In this document: piece by piece, positions 46,396-53,976 of the stretch | Position numbering within the stretch: position 1 is the stretch's first letter | Layout: each line of letters opens with the position of its first letter | NCBI GenBank assembly: GCA_016185365.1 | Contig: JACPNP010000030.1 | Span: 1 to 53,976 of the forward strand | Reading direction: 5' to 3' | Length of the DNA stretch: 53,976 bases | From: Terriglobales bacterium | Lineage (GTDB): Bacteria; Acidobacteriota; Terriglobia; Terriglobales; Acidobacteriaceae | Made by a program: the position numbers and the translations under genes | Notes under the pieces: generated by a model | Database searches by the model: none | Told to the model about the DNA's origin: nothing | What the model saw: only the letters and a program-made list of their open reading frames with translations

Positions 46396-47310
46396 ATGGC
46401 GGCGGGAAGCAGCGAAACAACCCGGGTCTCCCCAGCGCTCCTGCAGGAGTTGTACGCGCGGAGCGGCGCGGCGGATCTTGGATTGGGCCGGGAAGCGTTC
46501 GCCGAGGTGTTGGCGTCAGTGATTGCGAAGGCTGCGCCGGCGGACCGTGACGGGTTCCTGCGCGGGCTGCGGATCGAAGATCTGGCACTGGCGCGCGCGT
46601 GTGCCGCCGGGAGTGAGAAAGCGTGGGAGGTGTTCCTGACGCGGTTCCGGGAGAAATTGCACGATGCCGCGCGGGGGATCACGCGGGAGGATTCGTCGGC
46701 GCGTGAACTGGCGGATTCGCTCTATGCCGATCTCTACGGAACAAAGGAGCGCGAGGGGCGGCGGGTCTCGAAGCTGGAGCATTACAACGGACGCGGGTCG
46801 CTGGATGGGTGGCTGCGCACGGTGATGGCGCAGGAGTGGGTGAACCGGTATCGCAAGACCAAGAAGTTCACCAGCCTGGAGGAAGAAGAGGAGTCCGGGG
46901 CGCAGTTTTCGGCCGCCGTGACCAATCATCAGGCGGCGCCGGAGCAGGTGGTGATCGCCGCGGTGGATGGGGCATTGGCTGCGCTGTCTGTGGAAGATCG
47001 GTATATCCTGGCCGCGTATTTTCTGGACGAGCGGACGCTGGCCGAGGTGGGCCGGACGCTGAAGGTGCATGAATCCACCATCAGCCGCCGGGTGGAGAAG
47101 ATCGCGGTGGCGGTGCGGAAGGGCATCCTGGAACAGCTGGTGCGGAGCGGGATGAGCCGGAGGCAGTCGGAAGAGGCCATGGAGCTGGATGTCCGGGACC
47201 TGGCGGTGGATGTCCGGGCCCGGCTTTCACACCAGGCACCCGGGAGTTTGTCCCGGTCAAACGTGCAAGATTCCGATGGCGAAGCGTTCACAGAGGAGAA
47301 GGGGGAGTAG
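46396..47310 (+). CDS. Sigma-70 family RNA polymerase sigma factor
   Basis: A 304-residue ECF-like sigma factor with a long N-terminal extension. Region 2 appears at about 75-160 (GSEKAWEVFLTRFREKLHDA and GRGSLDGWLRTVMAQEWVNR) and region 4 at about 190-245, with the helix-turn-helix RTLAEVGRTLKVHESTISRR. The C-terminal tail (about 250-304) is charged. It is followed 103 bases on by a zinc-motif membrane protein, the likely anti-sigma factor, with a short AAAGGC-rich stretch between. Confidence 0.88.
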   Translation: MAAGSSETTRVSPALLQELYARSGAADLGLGREAFAEVLASVIAKAAPADRDGFLRGLRIEDLALARACAAGSEKAWEVFLTRFREKLHDAARGITREDSSARELADSLYADLYGTKEREGRRVSKLEHYNGRGSLDGWLRTVMAQEWVNRYRKTKKFTSLEEEEESGAQFSAAVTNHQAAPEQVVIAAVDGALAALSVEDRYILAAYFLDERTLAEVGRTLKVHESTISRRVEKIAVAVRKGILEQLVRSGMSRRQSEEAMELDVRDLAVDVRARLSHQAPGSLSRSNVQDSDGEAFTEEKGE

Positions 47311-47413
47311 TGTGTGAGAGGCAGTGGTCAGGGGCTAGGGGATAGGGTTTAGCAAAGGCAAAAGCAAAGGCAAAGGCCAAGGCAAAAGCAAGAACAAAGG
47401 CGAGAATCGGTAG

Positions 47414-48763
47414 ATGGGTATGGAAGGACTTCCCAAGATCGCGAAGGGCCGGTTGCGGCAGGGACCGCGGCCGGCGGCCCATCCGGAAGCGGAGGCGTTG
47501 ACCGCGTTCGTGGAGCAGGCGATGCCGTCTGCCGAGCGTGACCGGATGCTGGCCCACCTGGCGGAGTGTGCGGAGTGCCGGGAGGTAGTGCTGCTGGCGT
47601 CGCCGGAAGCGGAGGCCATGCAGCCGGTATTGGCGCTGCCCGCCGGGCGGAGTTGGTGGAATCGGGTCGCGGTGTGGCAATGGGGCGCGGCGGCTGCGGC
47701 GGTGTTAGTGGTAGCGAGTGCTCTGGTGGTGATGCAGCCGAGGGTTGCACCCCCGGAGGAAATGGCCGCGCTTCAGCGAACTGCGCCAGCGTCTTCGGCG
47801 GCACCGCAGGTCACGGAGCCGGCGAAGGCGGATGCAAAAGCGAATCTGAATGCGAATGCTGCTGAAGTCACCAAGCTCGAGCAGCCGGCAGCGAAGGATC
47901 AGCGTACGCGGAATGAGGTCGCCAGCGGGCGCCAGTCGAAGAAAGAAGCCGATGGGGTAGCGGGTGGCACGGTAGGAAGGGTGAAGAGAGAGCCGCCATC
48001 GGACAATGTTGAAATCACGGCCTCGGCACCGATGGTGATGACGGCGGTCCAGCCAGCAGCTCCGCATTCTGAGAATGCTCCGCTGGTGACCGGACAACGG
48101 ACGGCGACAACCGGCGAGGCGGGGAAGCTAGGCGGGTTTGCCATGTCGAGCGGGCTGGCCAAACCGGCAGCGGAATCGGCGCGGGACCAGGATGCGGTGG
48201 TTTCGGCGGAACTGAAAGACGCGGCGGCGGCGCCCCCGCCGGCGCCGGCGAAGCAAGAAAAACTTTTGTTATTCAAATCCAAGGCGAAAGCGGCACCGGC
48301 CGATCCGACTGATGCCGTTGCGGCAAAGGCATTTGCTGTAGAAGAATCCAAAAAGTCTGAGGGGATGGATTTCGGCCTGCCGGCGGAAGGGGAGCGGGTG
48401 GACTCGAAGTCGCGAGGCCCGGTGATGCCGAACGCCGGCTCGGAGTGGCGGATCGCCGACGACGGGCACTTGCAGCGTCTGCACCTGAAACCCACCCCGA
48501 ACTGGAACACTGTGAAAGTGGGGTCGGAGAAGCTGCAGATCCTGGCCTTCCGGGGGCAGGAGATCTGGGTGGGCGGACACAAGGGCCGGCTTTATAAGTC
48601 CGTGAATAACGGCATGACCTGGACCCGCGTCAAAGGACCGTGGGGCAAGGACTTCACCATCGTGGGTCTGTCATTCCGGGAAGGCATGAATGGCGAATTG
48701 CGGCTGGAGAATGGCGAAGTGTGGGTGAGCCAAGATGGCGGCGGGAAATGGATGAAGAAGTGA
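47414..48763 (+). CDS. Anti-sigma-like membrane protein with C-terminal YCF48-like domain
   Basis: A 449-residue protein: an N-terminal zinc motif HLAECAEC (H-x3-C-x2-C, about residues 48-55), one membrane segment (WGAAAAAVLVVASALVVM, about 89-110), a long Ala/Glu/Pro/Lys-rich linker (about 115-340), and a C-terminal domain of about 100 residues with beta-propeller-like, YCF48/BNR-type motifs (GHKGRLYKSVNNGMTWTRVK, VWVSQDGGGKWMKK). The zinc motif and sigma neighbour point to an anti-sigma factor whose periplasmic end senses a signal; that is inference. ATG 47414 or 47420 are both possible. Confidence 0.82.
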   Translation: MGMEGLPKIAKGRLRQGPRPAAHPEAEALTAFVEQAMPSAERDRMLAHLAECAECREVVLLASPEAEAMQPVLALPAGRSWWNRVAVWQWGAAAAAVLVVASALVVMQPRVAPPEEMAALQRTAPASSAAPQVTEPAKADAKANLNANAAEVTKLEQPAAKDQRTRNEVASGRQSKKEADGVAGGTVGRVKREPPSDNVEITASAPMVMTAVQPAAPHSENAPLVTGQRTATTGEAGKLGGFAMSSGLAKPAAESARDQDAVVSAELKDAAAAPPPAPAKQEKLLLFKSKAKAAPADPTDAVAAKAFAVEESKKSEGMDFGLPAEGERVDSKSRGPVMPNAGSEWRIADDGHLQRLHLKPTPNWNTVKVGSEKLQILAFRGQEIWVGGHKGRLYKSVNNGMTWTRVKGPWGKDFTIVGLSFREGMNGELRLENGEVWVSQDGGGKWMKK

Positions 48764-49050
48764 ATGAGTGGTGAGTTGTGAGCAGGCCAACCATGGGCGT
48801 CGCGGGCTGAAGCCCGCGATTTATTTTTGGTACGGGTGTTCGCCAGGACGGTGCGGGTAACCCGCACCCTGACTGGCGTGGCTCTACTCAGATGTGTCGG
48901 ACTGTTTCCGGCAACAAAGGGATTCCTCGATTCGGCGCAAAGGGCGCGCCTCACTCGGAATGACAAATGCCAGGGGCAGGGATCCGGGGCAGAGGACAGG
49001 GGGTAGGAATCAGGAAAGGCAGACCCAATAATCGTCGAACGTGCCCATAT
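48764..49050. repeat. Repeat-bearing gap right of the anti-sigma-like gene
   Basis: Holds a TCGCGGGCTGAAGCCCGCGA hairpin at 48800-48819, a CGCCAG...CTGGCG structure with GGTGCGGGTAACCCGCACC near 48840-48880, and another GGATTCCTCGATTCGGCGC...CTCACTCGGAATGACA element at 48921-48965. No gene. Confidence 0.8.
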
Positions 49051-49218
49051 CTAATCTTCGATGGTGGCCTGGTCGATCAGCAGGATGGGGATGTCGTCGC
49101 GAACAGGGTAGACCCGCTTGCAGGCGTCGCACTTCAGGGCATCGCCTGAGGCTTTGATAGCGAGCGGTTGGCGGCACGCGGGACAGACCAGGCGGTCGAT
49201 CAGTTCCTTCCAGTCCAT
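49051..49218 (-). CDS. Trm112-like zinc-ribbon protein
   Basis: A 55-residue protein with two CxxC pairs (LVCPACRQPL and LKCDACKRVYPVRDDIPILL), matching the Trm112/YcaR family. In other organisms Trm112 activates methyltransferases. ATG 49218 gives MDWKELIDRLVCPAC, the usual beginning. No methyltransferase adjoins. Confidence 0.88.
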   Translation of the reverse strand: MDWKELIDRLVCPACRQPLAIKASGDALKCDACKRVYPVRDDIPILLIDQATIED

Positions 49219-49278
49219 ATTGCAGATTGTAACCAATAAGGCCTGAGCTGGCTGTGTGGTGGTGAATGTACATGATTG

Positions 49279-49437
49279 CGGCGGCAGGATGCCGCCGCCA
49301 CAGCCGGCAAGATGCCGGCGCTACGGTGTGGATTCGACACAGCCGAGGGCGGCTGTGCCACCCAAACTCAATCCCATTCAGCACAGCCGAGGGCCCTTCG
49401 GCTTCGCTCAGGGCAGGCTTCTGTACCAGACTGCCGT
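49279..49437 (+). repeat. Composite repeat block, first copy
   Basis: GCGGCGGCAGGATGCCGCCGC, GCCGGCAAGATGCCGGCGCT and GGGCCCTTCGGCTTCGCTCA follow each other; the same three blocks recur in the same order at 52500-52630. Both copies lie in gaps before or after genes. Confidence 0.82.
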
Positions 49438-49518
49438 GAGAGTACTCGCGCAGGGACGGGGGAGCGGGTACTATGGTCTGTCCTTGGGCCCCTTACTCCC
49501 GTATTCCTTGGACCCTTT

Positions 49519-50466
49519 ATGCCCGCCAAAATGCTCGATGGCCCGAAAGTGGCCTCATTGATCAATGCGGAGACCGCGGAAGAAGTCAAAGCCCTGACCC
49601 AGGCCGGATTGCGTCCCGGACTCGCGGCGGTGCTGGTGGGGAATGACCCGGCCTCCGAAGTCTATGTCCGCAGCAAGACCAAAGCTTGCGATGAACTGAA
49701 CATCTACAGCGAGAAGATCACGCCACCGGCCGATGTGACCACGGAAAAGATGCTGCAACTCGTACGTGAGTTAAACGCCCGCGAGGACATTGACGGCATC
49801 CTCATCCAGCTTCCGCTGCCGCGGCCCCTGAACACGGAGCGGATCCTGATGGAGGTCTTGCCGGCCAAGGATGTGGACGGGTTCCATCCGCTGAATGTGG
49901 GATTCCTGTCCACACAACGCCCGGGACTGGTGCCCTGCACGCCGATGGGCTGCATCGAACTCCTGCGGCGCAGCGGGATCCCGATCGAAAAGCAGGACGC
50001 TGTGGTGGTGGGACGCAGCGACATCGTGGGAAAGCCCATGGCCATGCTACTGACCAATGCCAATGCCACGGTCACGCTCTGCCACTCGAAGACCAAGGAC
50101 CTGATCGGTATGTGCAAGCGGGCGGACATCCTGGTGGTGGCGATGGGGCGCGCGGGCACGATCACGAAGGAACATGTGAAGATCGGCGCCACGGTGGTGG
50201 ACGTGGGCATCAACCGCGTTGCCGATCCGGAAGAGTTCAAGCGTCTGTTCGCGGGCAATGCCAAGCGAGAGGACAGCTTTGCGCGCCATGGCTACACGCT
50301 GGCGGGAGATTGCCATCCGAATGTGGCTGAGGTGGCAAGCGTGATGTCTCCGGTGCCGGGCGGCGTGGGGCCACTGACCATCGCCATGTTGATGTCGAAC
50401 ACCGTGAAAGCGGCCAAGATGCGGCGCGGCGTACACCTGAAGACCACGGTCGGCGTGGGGTATTAG
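49519..50466 (+). CDS. folD: Methylenetetrahydrofolate dehydrogenase/cyclohydrolase
   Basis: A 315-residue bifunctional folate enzyme that interconverts 5,10-methylene-THF, 5,10-methenyl-THF and 10-formyl-THF. Family motifs: YVRSKTKACDEL with the catalytic lysine, GILIQLPLPRPLN, DGFHPLNVG, GRSDIVGKPMAMLL in the NADP-binding domain, and PGGVGPLTIAMLM. Translation is taken from ATG 49519 (MPAKMLDGPKVAS); ATG 49531 is also possible. Earlier starts run through repeat DNA. coaE starts one base after its stop. Confidence 0.95.
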   Translation: MPAKMLDGPKVASLINAETAEEVKALTQAGLRPGLAAVLVGNDPASEVYVRSKTKACDELNIYSEKITPPADVTTEKMLQLVRELNAREDIDGILIQLPLPRPLNTERILMEVLPAKDVDGFHPLNVGFLSTQRPGLVPCTPMGCIELLRRSGIPIEKQDAVVVGRSDIVGKPMAMLLTNANATVTLCHSKTKDLIGMCKRADILVVAMGRAGTITKEHVKIGATVVDVGINRVADPEEFKRLFAGNAKREDSFARHGYTLAGDCHPNVAEVASVMSPVPGGVGPLTIAMLMSNTVKAAKMRRGVHLKTTVGVGY

Positions 50467-50467
50467 C

Positions 50468-51124
50468 GTGCTGCGGGTGGGCCTGACCGGCGGCATGGCC
50501 TGTGGCAAGACCACCGTCGGCCGGATGATGGAGGCCCGGGGCGCGCGCTTGATCCAGGCGGACCAGGTCGCCCACGAGCTGATGCAGCCGGGACGGCCTG
50601 TCTATGACGAAGTGGTGAGACATTTTGGCCCGGAGATCGTCCATCCAGTGGACAAGACCCTCCTGCGGGCGAAGCTGGCGGAGATCGCCTTCGGCCAGGG
50701 ACGCATCCAAGAACTAAACGCCATCGTGCACCCCGCGGTGATCGCGCGGCAGAACGTGTGGATGGAAGAGCAGGGCGCCCGGGACCCGCATGCCGTTGTG
50801 GTGGTGGAGGCGGCGCTGATCCTGGAAGCCGGTGTTGCCGGCCGCTTTGACAAGATCGTGATAGTGACTTGCACGGCCGAGCAGAAGATCGCGCGCTATG
50901 TGGAACGCACCGTGCCAGAGGAAGCCGGCGCTGTGGCGCGAGAAGCGGCCCGCCGGGAAGCCGAGCGGAGGATGGCCGCCCAGATCCCCGACGAGGAAAA
51001 AATCAAAGTCGCGGACTATGTGATCGACAACGGCGGTTCGTTGGAAGCGACCGAGCGGCAGGTGGAAGGGATGATGAAAGAGCTTATGTCACTTGCCAAG
51101 ACCGGCGCGCGCAGTAAAAAGTGA
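50468..51124 (+). CDS. coaE: Dephospho-CoA kinase
   Basis: A 218-residue P-loop kinase for the last step of coenzyme A synthesis. P-loop GLTGGMACGKTTVGRMM (usual SGK is CGK here), then LIQADQVAHELMQPG for substrate binding, and VVVVEAALILEAG. GTG 50468 is the start, one base after the folD stop. C-terminal coupling to the HtrA gene, whose ATG is 96 bases on. Confidence 0.94.
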   Translation: MLRVGLTGGMACGKTTVGRMMEARGARLIQADQVAHELMQPGRPVYDEVVRHFGPEIVHPVDKTLLRAKLAEIAFGQGRIQELNAIVHPAVIARQNVWMEEQGARDPHAVVVVEAALILEAGVAGRFDKIVIVTCTAEQKIARYVERTVPEEAGAVAREAARREAERRMAAQIPDEEKIKVADYVIDNGGSLEATERQVEGMMKELMSLAKTGARSKK

Positions 51125-51219
51125 TTGCAGATCGCAGATCTGAGGATCGTAGATTGCAAAAAGCAAAATCGCATTCCAAACAGAAGCAAACATCAGTCAT
51201 TCAGGGAAGAGCAAAGAGA

Positions 51220-52368
51220 ATGAAGAAGATGCGGCCGATCCTGCTCGCCGTCTTGCTGGTGACGGCGTTCTTTTATGCGACCACACACCGGCATTTGCCA
51301 TTCGACATGCCATTTTCCGGGGAAGACCGGCACGCGGCGGGGAAGGTGGAGATCATTGAAGCCGCCGCGCCGCAGAACTTCGATGCGGAAGAGCAGAACA
51401 ACATCAGTATCTATAAGAAAGTCCTGCCATCCGTGGTGAGCATCACCACGCGCTCGGTGGCATGGGACTTTTTCTACGGCGCGGTCCCGGCGGAAGGCCA
51501 GGGGTCGGGGTTCATCATCGATAAAGAGGGACACATCCTCACCAATTACCACGTAGTGGCGGAGGCGCGGCAGGTGGAGGTGGCGCTGGCCAATCGCAAG
51601 CGCTACCGCGCGGAGGTGATCGGGGCCGATCCGTCGCACGACCTGGCGGTGATCCAGATCAAGGCGCCGCTGATCCAGCCGGCGGTGCTGGGTGACAGCA
51701 AGAGCCTGGTGGTCGGGCAGAAGGTGTATGCCATCGGCAATCCCTTCGGCCTGACGGGGACGATGACGCGCGGGATCGTCAGCTCCATCCGCTCCATCCG
51801 CGGACTGGACGGCACACCGATCGACGACGCCATCCAGACGGATGCGGCCATCAATCCGGGGAACTCCGGCGGCCCGCTGCTGAACTCGCGCGGCGAGGTG
51901 ATCGGCATCAATGCGCAGATCACGGCGGTGGCCAACCAGAGCGCGGGCATCGGTTTCGCCATCCCGATCAACACCGCGAAGGCCGTACTGAATGACCTGG
52001 TGGCGTATGGCCGGGTGAAGCGGCCGCAACTGGGCGTGCGCGGCCTGCCGCTGAGCCAGGAGATCTCGGAAGAACTCGACCTGCCGGTGGATTCCGGCGT
52101 GCTGATCATGCAGGTGGTGCGCAACAGCCCTGCGGCCCGAGCCGGGCTACGCGGCGGCAGCGAGCGCGCGCAACTGGGCATGACGCCGATCCTGCTGGGC
52201 GGGGACATCATCGTGTCCATCGACGGGCAAGAGATCAATGACCTGCGCGACCTGGGCGGCGCGATGAACAACCGTCGTGTGGGCGATACGGTGAAGGTCA
52301 CCATCTATCGCGGCAAGAAAAAAATGGATGTGACGGTGGTACTGAGCGAGGACGCGGGAGCGGCGTGA
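51220..52368 (+). CDS. HtrA/DegP-type serine protease with PDZ domain
   Basis: A 382-residue S1C protease. A membrane anchor or signal (MRPILLAVLLVTAFFYATTH) is followed by the trypsin domain with triad in ILTNYHVVAEA (His), DPSHDLAVIQI (Asp) and INPGNSGGPLLN (Ser), then one PDZ domain from about 285 to 375 (RPQLGVRGLPLSQEISEELD and LGGDIIVSIDGQEINDLRDL). It degrades or refolds damaged envelope proteins. One PDZ indicates the DegS-like class, but no RseA-like partner is near. ATG 51220 is preferred over the upstream frame. Confidence 0.93.
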   Translation: MKKMRPILLAVLLVTAFFYATTHRHLPFDMPFSGEDRHAAGKVEIIEAAAPQNFDAEEQNNISIYKKVLPSVVSITTRSVAWDFFYGAVPAEGQGSGFIIDKEGHILTNYHVVAEARQVEVALANRKRYRAEVIGADPSHDLAVIQIKAPLIQPAVLGDSKSLVVGQKVYAIGNPFGLTGTMTRGIVSSIRSIRGLDGTPIDDAIQTDAAINPGNSGGPLLNSRGEVIGINAQITAVANQSAGIGFAIPINTAKAVLNDLVAYGRVKRPQLGVRGLPLSQEISEELDLPVDSGVLIMQVVRNSPAARAGLRGGSERAQLGMTPILLGGDIIVSIDGQEINDLRDLGGAMNNRRVGDTVKVTIYRGKKKMDVTVVLSEDAGAA

Positions 52369-52499
52369 GGAGAGGCAGTGAAAATCGGGTAATCGGGTAA
52401 TTTTGTAATTTGAAAATCTAACCCAAGATCAAGACTATTCGCTCGCCACGCTCGCTCGCCTCGGCCTGAAGGCCGGGGCTACCGGCGCTCGGAATGACA

Positions 52500-52630
52500 A
52501 GCGGCGGCAGGATGCCGCCGCGACAGCCGGCGAGACGCCGGCGCTACAATCGGGAGACGCCGGCGCTAAGCTGACGATCCAGCACAGACGGGGGCCCTTC
52601 GGCTTCGCTCAGGGCAAGCTTCTGTGCCAC
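52500..52630 (+). repeat. Composite repeat block, second copy
   Basis: Second copy of the block at 49279-49437, nearly the same wording: CGGCGGCAGGATGCCGCCGC, CAGCCGGCGAGACGCCGGCG and GGGCCCTTCGGCTTCGCTCA. Preceded at 52441-52500 by a further GCTCGG(A)ATGACA-type element with a CGGCCTGAAGGCCG hairpin. The 52369-52665 gap holds no gene. Confidence 0.82.
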
Positions 52631-52665
52631 ACGATCAAATCCCAACTGCGCAGCCGAGACGGCTC

Positions 52666-53727
52666 TCAAGTTCTAATCTGGGTGATGTGGTCGAGGTCGG
52701 CGCGGCGGTGGTGTTCGGCCATGGCGCGGGTAATGTCAAGGGCGACGGCCAGCGCGCGGCGGCCGTCCTCGAGCGAGATCTCCGGCGTCTTGCGGGTGTG
52801 TACCGCCTCCAGGAAGGCGCGGAGTTCGGCGCGAAGCGGTTCTTCCTTCACCACCTCCAGGCGCTCGAGACGGACGCCGGGGATCGGTAGCGCGCCGGGG
52901 AGCGAGGCTGCCGCGGCGAGCTGCTCGGGCGATGCGCCGCCGGCGAGGATCGCCGGAGCCACGGTGATGGCGAAGACATCCTGCTTGGCGTAATCCACGG
53001 ACACATACTGGCGCGGCTGGAAGAAGCGCAACTTGCGCACGCGCTCGGTGCTGACCCGGCTGGCGGTGAGGTTGGCCACACAGCCGGAGTCGAACTCCAG
53101 GCGTACATTGCCGATGTCCACGCGCGGGCTGAGGATGGGCAGTCCCACGGCGCGGACCTCCTTCACGGGCGACTTGACCAGCGAAAGCACGATGTCAATG
53201 TCATGGATCATCAGGTCGAGGACCACGTCCACGTCCAGCGCGCGCGGCGAGAACAGGCTGAGGCGGTGGACCTCAAAGAACATCGGCTGGGTGATGAGGC
53301 CGGCGGTGGCGCGCACGGCCGGGTTGAAGCGCTCCAGATGGCCGACCATGGCCACGCGCTGCTTGCTATGGGCCACGCGGATGAGATCGTCGGCTTCGGC
53401 GAGCGCGGTGGCCAGCGGTTTCTCGATCAGCACGTCCACGCCGGCTTCCATCAGCGTTTTCGCGACTTCCAGATGGTGCACGGTGGGAACGGCGACACAG
53501 GCGGCGTGGATCTTGCCCTTCTGGATCAACTGAGGGAGCGCGGTGAAGGCCTGGGTCTTGAACTCCATGGCCAGTTCAGCGGCGCGCTCGGGGTCAGCAT
53601 CACAGACGCCGGCCAGTTCCACCGGCCCGCCCTGCTTCTGCAATTCGGCGAGCACGCGGGCGTGATTGCGCCCGAAGGCGCCCACGCCCACCACGGCGAT
53701 GCGGATCTTTTCCTGGGAGGACATCAC
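52666..53727 (-). CDS. Gfo/Idh/MocA family oxidoreductase
   Basis: A 353-residue NAD(P)-dependent sugar-type oxidoreductase. The N-terminal Rossmann fold begins IRIAVVGVGAFGRNHARVL, the catalytic-lysine motif VLIEKPLA is present near residue 98, and an alpha/beta C-terminal domain follows (MIHDIDIVLSLVKSPVKEVR). The family acts on sugars and sugar nucleotides; the substrate is not readable here. ATG 53727 (second Met at 53724). The lower left end faces repeat DNA. Confidence 0.92.
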   Translation of the reverse strand: MMSSQEKIRIAVVGVGAFGRNHARVLAELQKQGGPVELAGVCDADPERAAELAMEFKTQAFTALPQLIQKGKIHAACVAVPTVHHLEVAKTLMEAGVDVLIEKPLATALAEADDLIRVAHSKQRVAMVGHLERFNPAVRATAGLITQPMFFEVHRLSLFSPRALDVDVVLDLMIHDIDIVLSLVKSPVKEVRAVGLPILSPRVDIGNVRLEFDSGCVANLTASRVSTERVRKLRFFQPRQYVSVDYAKQDVFAITVAPAILAGGASPEQLAAAASLPGALPIPGVRLERLEVVKEEPLRAELRAFLEAVHTRKTPEISLEDGRRALAVALDITRAMAEHHRRADLDHITQIRT

Positions 53728-53784
53728 GGTCAGGTCCGGCGCATGAAGCTCAACCCTTCGATTGTCTCAAATCAGGCGGGAAAT

Positions 53785-53813
53785 AAGAAACCGCCCGGCC
53801 GGAGCCGGGCGGC
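53785..53813 (-). terminator. Terminator of the gene entering from the right
   Basis: On the minus strand CCGCCCGGC, loop TCCG and GCCGGGCGG form a 9-bp stem followed by TTTCTTATTT. It lies 20 bases after the partial gene's stop. Confidence 0.85.
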
Positions 53814-53832
53814 AAGTAGAGGAATCGAGTCT

Positions 53833-53976
53833 TTAGTCGCGGCCCGGTCGTGTCCAGAAGACGAAGGTGAAGACCTTGTTGCCGTTGCCGAAGTCCAATT
53901 CGTGGACGGTGTGACCGCTCTCGCGCGAGCCCTTGACTACGCGGCCCCATTGACCCGGAGAGTCGAAGTCAATGTC
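53833..53976 (-). CDS. Hypothetical protein, C-terminal fragment (cut by window end)
   Basis: The last 47 residues of a minus-strand gene that continues beyond the right edge. The fragment (DIDFDSPGQWGRVVKGSRES, then GHTVHELDFGNGNKVFTFVF) is beta-rich and is not assigned to a family. Confidence 0.6.
   Translation of the reverse strand, partial: DIDFDSPGQWGRVVKGSRESGHTVHELDFGNGNKVFTFVFWTRPGRD

Overview
The window looks like a GC-rich bacterial chromosome segment, most consistent with Acidobacteriota. This is an inference from gene content: paired DUF3857/transglutaminase proteins, sigma/anti-sigma/HEAT clusters, LemA-TPM genes, an S9 prolyl oligopeptidase, a GCPII-like M28 peptidase, and intergenic regions packed with short hairpin repeats. 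No 16S rRNA gene is present to confirm it.

Layout. 1-1340 holds the 3' part of a 23S rRNA, a complete 5S rRNA, and a tandemly amplified 5S end plus terminator. 1403-8423 carries a DUF433/DUF5615 toxin-antitoxin-like pair, a DUF418 membrane protein, a membrane-SRPBCC protein, a frameshifted DUF711 gene, a cupin, an FMN-dependent alpha-hydroxy-acid oxidoreductase, a YdeI-like protein and a small membrane protein. 8436-13347 (minus) is a tight run: giant TPR protein, small membrane protein, LOG-family protein, ThiE. 13566-14715 is a MarR regulator and a YceI protein that share a palindromic operator. 14810-19247 has an M28 peptidase convergent with typA, then a cold-shock gene. 19600-24117 holds one decayed and two intact DUF3857 paralogues; the first intact one has lost the transglutaminase cysteine. 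24141-30236 has a rhomboid-TPR protein, an S9 peptidase, and a TPM / nucleotidyltransferase / LemA run.

30322-36598 is a signalling block: an FHA-GAF-PP2C phosphatase, an ECF sigma gene broken by a small deletion, its anti-sigma-like partner, two HEAT-repeat proteins, and between them a striking array of 13 hairpins. 36640-38481 has a DUF962 protein, an adenosine deaminase, a HEAT-gene remnant cut by a repeat, and tRNA-Ser(UGA).

39364-42413 is a clearly more AT-rich foreign island: a C5 DNA methyltransferase, an unrecognised protein with a C-terminal PD-(D/E)XK-like nuclease signature, and Vsr. I read it as a type II restriction-modification system. It is followed by a 1.8 kb nest of repeats (42414-44185). 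The rest is an ABC transporter permease, a small hypothetical gene, a sigma factor with an anti-sigma-like/YCF48-like protein, Trm112, folD-coaE, an HtrA protease, a Gfo/Idh/MocA oxidoreductase and a partial gene at the right edge.

The most unusual theme is non-coding. A dispersed repeat with a TTCGACTC...CTCAGGATTTCG core sits at three gene edges. At two of them (5S rRNA/terminator and typA start) it lies between direct copies of the neighbouring gene end. A second theme is a hairpin family whose stems change sequence by compensating substitutions while a CTTTAG/CTAAAG-type core stays fixed.
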